Below, one piece after another: positions 43,548 to 49,091 of a stretch of DNA of 49,091 nucleotides (position 1 is its first letter; each line of letters begins with the position of its first letter). Below the pieces are notes generated by a model. The model was given only the letters and a program-made list of their open reading frames with translations. It made no database searches and had not been told where the DNA came from. The translations under genes were made by a program, and so were the position numbers. Location of the stretch: positions 1 to 49,091 of the forward strand of contig DASVDB010000094.1 of NCBI GenBank assembly GCA_036381315.1, written 5' to 3'. The DNA comes from Bacilli bacterium (GTDB lineage Bacteria; Bacillota; Bacilli; Paenibacillales; KCTC-25726).

Positions 43548-44009
43548 ATGGCTGAAATAGTCGCCGAATTGTCGGATCTCCAACTGCATCAATTGCAAAA
43601 AGAACCATTCGTTTTGCTTGGCACGATCGATGCCGAGACTTCTGTCCCGGTAAGCAGCGCAATTTCCTGGGTTTATGCGCCGGATTCCCGCCGCATTCGC
43701 TTTGCCATCGATCAGCGGTCGCGCTTGATAAGCAACATTCAGGCCGCCCCGCATGTTACGATTACTTTTTTTGCCGGCGGATCCGTGTACGCGGCGTCCG
43801 GCAAGGCAAAAATTGCCGCCGATGCGCTGGAAGGCGTTCCGTTCAAGCTTGCTTGCTTTGAAATGGCCGTCGAGTCGGTAAAAGATATTATGTTTTACGG
43901 CGCGCGCGTGTCGGTTGAGCCGGAATACGAAAAAACATATGACAAGCGTGCGGCCGAGAAGCTTGACAATCAAGTGTTCGCAGCCATAAAAAAAGCCTGG
44001 TTTGGTTAA
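43548..44009 (+). CDS. Pyridoxamine 5'-phosphate oxidase-like FMN-binding protein
   Basis: The 153-residue protein has the split-barrel pattern of the PNPOx-like superfamily: PFVLLGTIDAETSVPVSSAISWV, then RRIRFAIDQRSRLISNIQAAPHVTITFF. These proteins bind FMN, F420 or heme and often reduce small molecules; the substrate is unknown. The second ATG (43548) is preferred because GGGAGG lies seven bases upstream, while the ATG at 43542 is only one base from it. A clear terminator follows. Confidence 0.85.
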   Translation: MAEIVAELSDLQLHQLQKEPFVLLGTIDAETSVPVSSAISWVYAPDSRRIRFAIDQRSRLISNIQAAPHVTITFFAGGSVYAASGKAKIAADALEGVPFKLACFEMAVESVKDIMFYGARVSVEPEYEKTYDKRAAEKLDNQVFAAIKKAWFG

Positions 44010-44023
44010 ACTCGGCTTTTTTT
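43988..44023. terminator. Bidirectional intrinsic terminator
   Basis: AAAAAAGCC and GGCTTTTTT flank an inner GTTT/AAAC stem around GGTT. The A-run and T-run on opposite sides suit both the plus-strand PNPOx gene and the convergent minus-strand lipoprotein gene. Confidence 0.85.
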
Positions 44024-44040
44024 GTATACCGTCTGGCAAG

Positions 44041-44583
44041 TTACAGGCTGCGGTTTTTTAACCGGCTTCGCTCGTCCACGTTTGCCGGCGGTTTGGCGGG
44101 AGGAGCGACGTCGTGCGGGAATTGCGGCATGATGCGGCCGATGATATCGGACATTTCGTCGGCGAAGCCGGCGATCGGCTCACCCTTCCGCAGTTTGTCC
44201 CGCAATTCGGCGAGCCGGTGATTCAAATCGATGTCTGCGGTTACGAGGGCGTTTGCTCCGTAAGGATCTTTTTGCAACGCCTGCGCCACGGAATATTTGA
44301 TTGTTCCCACGCGGGAACGGTCAAGATTTCCTTGCACATCGATACCGACTACCGCGGTTTTGCCGAAAACGACGCACGTTGCGTTGCGAACTTGCGGAAT
44401 GCTCTCAGCCAGCATTTCCAGCCGGTCGGCCACCGCAGTCCGATTGGGCGATGTTTGCGTTTGTTGCGTTGATTCTTTGACGCGAATCTGATTGCGCGGG
44501 GGAGGGGATGCCTGACCGTTGTCAAACCAGTTGCATCCGCCAAGCAACAGCATGACGGCAAACAGCAAGATTAAACGCGGCAT
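44041..44583 (-). CDS. ylaJ: YhcN/YlaJ family sporulation lipoprotein
   Basis: The 180-residue protein has a lipoprotein signal (MPRLILLFAVMLLLGGC, cysteine at 17), so it should be anchored on the outer membrane leaflet or in the spore membrane. The rest matches the YhcN/YlaJ family: ADRLEMLAESIPQVRNATCVVFGKTAVVGIDV and the IKYSVAQALQKDPYGANALVTAD segment. Family members are made in the forespore and help spore resistance or germination. The ATG at 44583 follows AAAGGACG. A GTATG 18 bases before a CATAGCT on the minus strand only partly resembles a sigma-G site. The gene lies beside phoH, as ylaJ-ylaK in B. subtilis. Confidence 0.88.
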   Translation of the reverse strand: MPRLILLFAVMLLLGGCNWFDNGQASPPPRNQIRVKESTQQTQTSPNRTAVADRLEMLAESIPQVRNATCVVFGKTAVVGIDVQGNLDRSRVGTIKYSVAQALQKDPYGANALVTADIDLNHRLAELRDKLRKGEPIAGFADEMSDIIGRIMPQFPHDVAPPAKPPANVDERSRLKNRSL

Positions 44584-44701
44584 AAAAGTCGTCCTTTCAT
44601 TTCATTTTAAGCATTTTCTATTTTGTCCAATCTGAAAAAAGCTATGTATTTTCCACCTTTTTAGCATACGGTTCACAGTCGAACGGATCCGGAGGGCTGA
44701 A

Positions 44702-46033
44702 ATGAAAAAAATATATGTGCTTGATACCAATGTTCTGCTGCACGATCCCAACTCCATTTTTGCTTTTGAGGATAATGAAATTATCATACCTTCAGTCGTT
44801 TTGGAAGAAATAGATTCGAAAAAGCGGAATGTGGACGAAATTGGCCGCAATGCGCGCCATGTTTCCCGGCTGCTTGACGGATTGCGCGCCAAAGGGCATC
44901 TGTACGATGGGGTGGAACTGGAAAACGGCGGCAGCATCAAGGTTGAATTAAATCATCGAAGCTACAACAAGACCCAGGAACATTTCGGCGACATGACGAA
45001 CGACAACAGGATTTTATCGGTCGCGTTGAACTATCATTTGGAGGAAAAAGCCAAAAAACGGGCCAAACCGGTAATCCTTGTCAGCAAAGATACGCTTGTC
45101 CGCGTTAAGGCCGATGTGCTTGGCGTAACCGCGCAAGACTATTTATCGGACAGAATCGCAACGTTCTCGGAATTATATACCGGCTGCATTGCCATACAGG
45201 TTCACCCTTCGCTGATCGACGCGTTTTACTCGCATCGCGTGCTGGAAACGAAAGCAATCAAAGCAATCAGGGAATTTTATCCCCATGAATTTGTCCTCTT
45301 AAAAGATGAAATGGGCAGCACCAAATCGGCGCTGCTCAAGGTGAGCCCCGACGCCAGGAAGTTGGAACCGCTGCATTTGGGCAATGAAGCGATCTGGGGA
45401 ATTACCGCGCGCAACGCGCAGCAGCGCATGGCGCTGGAATTGCTGTTGAACGATGACATCCCGCTGGTGACGATTACCGGCCGCGCCGGCACGGGAAAAA
45501 CGCTGTTGGCGCTCGCCGCGGGTTTAATGAAAGTGGAAGACGAACGGAAATACAAAAAGCTGTTGATTGCCCGGCCGGTTGTGCCGATGGGCAAAGACAT
45601 CGGCTTTTTGCCGGGCGAAAAAGACGAGAAATTGCGTCCTTGGATGCAGCCCATTTATGATAATCTGGAGTTTTTGTTCGATACGAAGAAACCCGGTGAT
45701 ATCGAGAAAATATTAATGGGGCTGGGCAGCATTCAGGTGGAAGCGTTGACGTATATCCGGGGAAGGTCGATCCCGGGCCAGTACATCATTATCGACGAAG
45801 CGCAAAACCTGTCGCGCCATGAAGTGAAGACGATCGTGTCGCGCGTCGGCGAAGGCAGCAAAATCATCCTGATGGGCGACCCCGAGCAGATTGACCATCC
45901 GTATCTGGATTCGACCAGCAACGGATTGACGTGCGTGGTCGAGCGCTTCAAGGAACAGGCGGCAAGCGGGCACATCACGCTGGAAAAGGGCGAGCGTTCG
46001 CGGATTGCGCAGCTGGCAACGGATCTGCTGTAA
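44702..46033 (+). CDS. PIN-PhoH fusion ATPase/ribonuclease (PhoH2, YlaK type)
   Basis: The 443-residue protein joins an N-terminal PIN nuclease domain to a PhoH ATPase domain. PIN acids are visible in YVLDTNVLLHDP (D8 region), EEIDSKKR, and TNDNRILSVAL. The ATPase has Walker A GRAGTGKT near residue 262, VPMGKDIGFLPGEKDEK, Walker B IIIDEAQNLS, and LMGDPEQIDHP. Such proteins act as RNA helicase-nucleases in other bacteria. It is distinct from the shorter PhoH at 15437. The ATG at 44702 follows GGAGGG. The gap 44584-44701 holds no other gene. Confidence 0.92.
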   Translation: MKKIYVLDTNVLLHDPNSIFAFEDNEIIIPSVVLEEIDSKKRNVDEIGRNARHVSRLLDGLRAKGHLYDGVELENGGSIKVELNHRSYNKTQEHFGDMTNDNRILSVALNYHLEEKAKKRAKPVILVSKDTLVRVKADVLGVTAQDYLSDRIATFSELYTGCIAIQVHPSLIDAFYSHRVLETKAIKAIREFYPHEFVLLKDEMGSTKSALLKVSPDARKLEPLHLGNEAIWGITARNAQQRMALELLLNDDIPLVTITGRAGTGKTLLALAAGLMKVEDERKYKKLLIARPVVPMGKDIGFLPGEKDEKLRPWMQPIYDNLEFLFDTKKPGDIEKILMGLGSIQVEALTYIRGRSIPGQYIIIDEAQNLSRHEVKTIVSRVGEGSKIILMGDPEQIDHPYLDSTSNGLTCVVERFKEQAASGHITLEKGERSRIAQLATDLL

Positions 46034-46084
46034 GCTCATCGCCCCGTCCACGCGCGCCTTGGTACTAATTGGGGAGTTGGTGTT

Positions 46085-47440
46085 GTGTTTGGGAAAAGAA
46101 GCGCCGTCATCTTATTTGCCGTTGCGTTAAGTTCGGTCGTTTTGCTCACGCAATTGATGGACCGCAATGTCCCCGGGAAAAATGCGCCGGCATCCGGAAA
46201 CGGGGCGAATTTGCCGGCTGATCCCGATATATCCAGGCAAACGGACGCGCCCCGGAAGTTGAAAGTGATCGTTTCCATGTCTCCCGACGAATTTTTTACG
46301 TTGCAAAAAATGAATCAGGTGTTTGAGCGGCAGCATGCGGAAATAACCGTAACCCTGGAAAATATAACGGATCGCAACGTGTATGCGCGGATGAAAGAGA
46401 GCGCCGCCGCCGGATTAGCCGATATTTTCCTGTTGGACAACGCCTGGGTCAGCGAATTTGCCGCGCTGGGCCTGCTCGCCCCGGAACCGGAGGCGGTTGC
46501 CGCGGGCAATACCGACAGCCGCCCGTTTGACCAATTGCTTGCGCAGGTGAAATGGAACGGGTTCAGTTGGGGAATACCGAAGGAGGCCGAACTGTACGTA
46601 TTGATCTGGAGCAAGAAAGCGTTTTCGGACAACCGGATCGGGCAGCCTCCGCAAACCCCGGCGGAGCTTTTGCAAGTCAATCAAAAGTTTGCGGAAGCTA
46701 ACGGCGCATTTTCCGGCATCTATGTGAATCCCGCGGACCCGTACGCATTTTTGACATTGGCCTGGTATATGCGCGCGCAATCCGCCGAAGATTCCGGGGC
46801 GCAAGCGGCTGCGGAAGCCGCGGGCGAACTCGGTCCGCTGGCCAGCTTGTATTTTCCCGACGGCAAAGCGGCCGGAATCTTGAAAAACTATTATCCCGGA
46901 ACAAATGATTTTGACCCGTGGGAACTCCTTGCCAGTGGGGAAATGCCCATGATGGTGGGGAAGGCCAGCGATTATTTGCGGCATTTGTCCGACGCGACCG
47001 CCTTGCAACCGTTCAACGCGGCGAAGGATAAAGAAGGGGATTCAGCCCCGGTCTTAACCGGCAAAAGTTATGTCGTATCCGCCTATACGGACGATGCGCA
47101 AACGGCGTTTTCCTGGATTTATGAAGCCGTGTCCGCCCAATATGAAGAGGCGGCATTGCAGGAAGCGCAAATCCTTCCGGCTTTGCAACATGTGTTCGGC
47201 GAACATTCCAGGCTGTATGGCGGAATCTTGCCGGGCTTGCGTCAGGCAATCGCATCAGGCGTTGCGCTGGCGGGAAATCCCGATTTGCCGGCCAAGCTGG
47301 CCGCGACGGAGCAAGCGGCGGCGGCATTTTACGCCGGGGGAAGCCCATGGCCGCAGCTTGCCGAAGAGTTTGACCGTCTCTGGCAAGCCCAAGCGGAACG
47401 GCAAAAGCCGCAACCTGCCGGAAATTCGGCGGAAAATTAA
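46085..47440 (+). CDS. Orphan extracellular solute-binding protein, family 1 type
   Basis: The 451-residue protein resembles ABC importer sugar-binding proteins. After a hydrophobic N-terminal segment (residues 8 to 23) comes KLKVIVSMSPDEFFTLQKMNQVFERQHAEITV, then MKESAAAGLADIFLLDNAWVSEFAALGLL and the hinge pattern FSWGIPKEAELYVLIWSKKAF. No cysteine follows the signal segment and none was seen in the protein, so it is membrane-anchored or secreted, not a lipoprotein. No permease or ATPase gene is next to it in the window, so its transport partner, if any, is elsewhere. The start is GTG at 46085 after GGGGAG. It ends overlapping the convergent gene by four bases. Confidence 0.8.
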   Translation: MFGKRSAVILFAVALSSVVLLTQLMDRNVPGKNAPASGNGANLPADPDISRQTDAPRKLKVIVSMSPDEFFTLQKMNQVFERQHAEITVTLENITDRNVYARMKESAAAGLADIFLLDNAWVSEFAALGLLAPEPEAVAAGNTDSRPFDQLLAQVKWNGFSWGIPKEAELYVLIWSKKAFSDNRIGQPPQTPAELLQVNQKFAEANGAFSGIYVNPADPYAFLTLAWYMRAQSAEDSGAQAAAEAAGELGPLASLYFPDGKAAGILKNYYPGTNDFDPWELLASGEMPMMVGKASDYLRHLSDATALQPFNAAKDKEGDSAPVLTGKSYVVSAYTDDAQTAFSWIYEAVSAQYEEAALQEAQILPALQHVFGEHSRLYGGILPGLRQAIASGVALAGNPDLPAKLAATEQAAAAFYAGGSPWPQLAEEFDRLWQAQAERQKPQPAGNSAEN

Positions 47441-48516
47441 AAGTCGAAAACGAGTTTCACCAGCAACTTGTTTTTCTCAATTTTAACTTCGGTCGCTCGA
47501 TAAAAAGCGACCAATTTTTTTATATAGATAGCCAAATCATATTTTTCTTCCAAAGAAGCGATGGTCGTTTCAGGCAATTCGTATCCGGCGAACGTCAAAC
47601 TGTCGATCAGGAAAAGAATGGAGTTTTCCGGTTTGTCGCGTACGACATAATGGCCTGTTATCACCATCTCGCGATCGTTTAGCGTGCCGGTGAGCGTCAG
47701 CGTTCCGTCGCCAAAGGCGATCGTGATGCGCTTGAATTTTTCGTCTTTCTCCCGCAGAAAAGCGTTCAATTCGCTTTCCGCAAGCTCCAGCGTAATGTCC
47801 GATCCGGCAAACTTTAAACTTGCGCCGTGCTCGTTCAAATAATCGGGAAGCAAATCCATCGCCTGCGTGAACGTCGCCAGATATTCGTTGAACTGCGGCA
47901 GCCCGTCTTTTTCCCATGTTTCGTTCAATTGTTCGATTTGCCGCCGCAACAGTTCGGCGTCGTTGCGCCGCACAAGCTCTTTGTCCAGTTCATTTTGCAA
48001 TTCGACGAGGTGTTTGCGCTGCGCCAAAAATTGCGCTTTGACCTGCGCCAATTCATGCAAAGTTTCATCCAACCGCTCGTTCGCGGCGGCGATTTCCCGC
48101 ATGCTGTCGGCATAACCGTTCAGTATTTTCCGGTCACCATCGAGGATGGCGTTTAAATAGTTGTAAATGAGAAGCAAATCGTGAAAGTTTTGCGCGTAAA
48201 AAATGAACAGCCATAAGTTGTCGCGCTCTCCCATATAATAGGCCCGCAGCACATTTCCAGCCGCTTCGCGTCTGATTTTGGTCTCGTTTTCCAAAGCGGC
48301 GATCTCTCGTTTGTTGGCCGCGATTTTTTCCATGACTGTTTTTTCGCTCGCGGACAGCCGCTCGACTTCCCGGTCGATTTCGTTAATCGTCAGCCCTTTT
48401 TGCAACAATTTTTTTGTGTCATCCCATGATGTGTCCGCGGTTGAATTTGTTGCGTAAGCCGATGCGATAAAAGTGAACGCTAAAATTGGCGGCAGCATTT
48501 TCAACAGCAAACGCAT
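47437..48516 (-). CDS. Exported coiled-coil protein of unknown function
   Basis: I do not recognise a named family. The 359-residue protein has a signal peptide (residues 1 to 22, ending near SAYA). A long coiled coil of about residues 40 to 210 resembles the N-terminal parts of PcsB and CwlO (EIDREVERLSASEKTVMEKIAANKREIAALE). The C-terminal 130 residues are beta-rich with ITLELAESELNAFL and GTLTLTGTLNDREMVITG. This pattern recalls YpmS-like (DUF2140) or other lipid-binding domains, by inference only. No peptidase motif is present. The ATG at 48516 follows GGGGGAG five bases upstream. It is co-directional with the next gene, 39 bases upstream. Confidence 0.75.
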   Translation of the reverse strand: MRLLLKMLPPILAFTFIASAYATNSTADTSWDDTKKLLQKGLTINEIDREVERLSASEKTVMEKIAANKREIAALENETKIRREAAGNVLRAYYMGERDNLWLFIFYAQNFHDLLLIYNYLNAILDGDRKILNGYADSMREIAAANERLDETLHELAQVKAQFLAQRKHLVELQNELDKELVRRNDAELLRRQIEQLNETWEKDGLPQFNEYLATFTQAMDLLPDYLNEHGASLKFAGSDITLELAESELNAFLREKDEKFKRITIAFGDGTLTLTGTLNDREMVITGHYVVRDKPENSILFLIDSLTFAGYELPETTIASLEEKYDLAIYIKKLVAFYRATEVKIEKNKLLVKLVFDF

Positions 48517-48555
48517 GTGAACTCCCCCATTGTGGCGGCGTGGCAAACAACCGAT

Positions 48556-49091
48556 CTATTGATTCAATAAACGCAAAACGTCGGCAAACGGCTTCGTGTT
48601 TGTGGGGATTTCCATCGTAAAAGCCGGATTTTGGTTGATATCGTCCGTTTGCAAGGCCAAATCCAGCATCATGCTTCTTGTTTTGCCGTCTTTTGGCGGC
48701 AGATTCAATGCCAAAAACACGTTTTCCTTGCGCACAAATCCTTCCTCGTCAATCGCCAGCTTCAAGACGGCCGGTTGTTGCAACTCGCTGCCTTTTAACA
48801 GTTCGGCCCAATCTTTAAGCGGCAATTGGCCGCGAAACGGCTGATCGGCGGTTGCGTTTGCCTGCGTTTGCAGTAAACCGGCTGTTGCGGAAGCGACAAA
48901 CTTGCCCCAATCCGCTGGCTTGATCTCTGCCGTAATGCGGTTTAGTCCATCATTTGCGGAGTCTTCATTCTCATGGCGGAACCATTTGGGATCCATCGCG
49001 TCCAGACTGATTTTCATGAACGCCGTGATCGCCTGCGAAGTTTGCTTGACGACCTCGGGGTTCAAGGAATGGTTTTGGTTTGCCGATTTCG
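48556..49091 (-). CDS. Hypothetical exported protein, 5' truncated by window edge
   Basis: The frame is open to the window edge, and the TTG at 49065 is internal, so the N-terminus lies outside. The visible 177 or so residues contain KWFRHENEDSANDGL, then a repeated pattern of short strands and turns (KPADWGKFVASATAG and LPLKDWAELLKGSELQQ). No cysteine or known motif is seen. It stops 39 bases before the exported coiled-coil gene on the same strand, so they probably form an operon. A role outside the membrane is inferred from composition and the neighbour, not shown. No function is assigned. Confidence 0.65.
   Translation of the reverse strand, partial: KSANQNHSLNPEVVKQTSQAITAFMKISLDAMDPKWFRHENEDSANDGLNRITAEIKPADWGKFVASATAGLLQTQANATADQPFRGQLPLKDWAELLKGSELQQPAVLKLAIDEEGFVRKENVFLALNLPPKDGKTRSMMLDLALQTDDINQNPAFTMEIPTNTKPFADVLRLLNQ

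Noticed and set aside
1-49091. Search for CRISPR arrays, tRNA genes, insertion sequences and prophage or defence genes
   Set aside because: No regularly spaced repeats, transposase, integrase or phage motifs were seen, and no tRNA could be picked out by eye; a tRNAscan or repeat-finder run would settle this.

Overview
This window reads as chromosomal backbone of a spore-forming Firmicute of the Paenibacillaceae type. The evidence is the Bacillus-like gene order (rsmE-mtaB-yqeW; rpsU-yqeY; yqfC-yqfD-phoH-pgpH-ybeY-dgkA-era-yqzL-recO-glyQS; yqxD-dnaG-sigA-trmK-nif3; typA-ylaH; ylaJ-phoH2), sporulation genes (yqfC, yqfD, a YhcN/YlaJ lipoprotein), strong AGGAGG-type ribosome binding sites, moderately high GC, a glycyl T-box leader and a bacillar-type RNase P RNA. 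Genus and species cannot be fixed from the sequence alone. No prophage, transposon, CRISPR array, rRNA or tRNA was seen. Non-ATG starts are common (GTG for addA, rpsU, recO, glyQ, the CysP-like permease and the solute-binding protein; TTG for phoH, yqxD and thiI).

Left part (1-12.3 kb): the end of rsmE, then mtaB, a Nudix hydrolase, yqeW on the minus strand, the large addB-addA pair for double-strand break repair, a HIT hydrolase, and rpsU-yqeY behind a near-consensus promoter and ahead of a clear terminator. Next comes a minus-strand malic enzyme. It stands where B. subtilis carries yqeZ-yqfA (nfeD-floA).

Central part (13.8-31.9 kb): one long plus-strand run for sporulation, ribosome maturation, membrane lipid phosphorylation, recombination, glycyl-tRNA charging, replication priming and the primary sigma factor. 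It ends with trmK, nif3 and rnpB. The glyQS promoter lies inside the end of recO and feeds a T-box leader. DgkA carries a long C-terminal membrane extension that looks like a decayed PAP2 phosphatase domain. The cdd gene (between dgkA and era) and the ccpN-yqfL pair (between glyS and yqxD), known at these places in B. subtilis, are absent.

Right part (32-49 kb): a secreted subtilisin-like protease, a DUF1540 protein, a two-helix membrane protein, a CysP-like anion permease divergent from the nifZ-thiI tRNA thiolation pair, a TerC protein, and the typA-ylaH-LCP group. It continues with a PNPOx-fold protein, the YlaJ-type lipoprotein, a PIN-PhoH ATPase, an orphan solute-binding protein, and two exported proteins on the minus strand, the last cut by the window edge.

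Most genes are ordinary housekeeping genes. The observations most worth a second look are: the typA leader, with a possible leaderless 23-codon ORF, a terminator-like hairpin and a TGATG junction; a perfect 14-nt palindrome inside the rnpB promoter spacer; the DgkA fusion; and an exported coiled-coil protein with a possible YpmS-like lipid-binding end.
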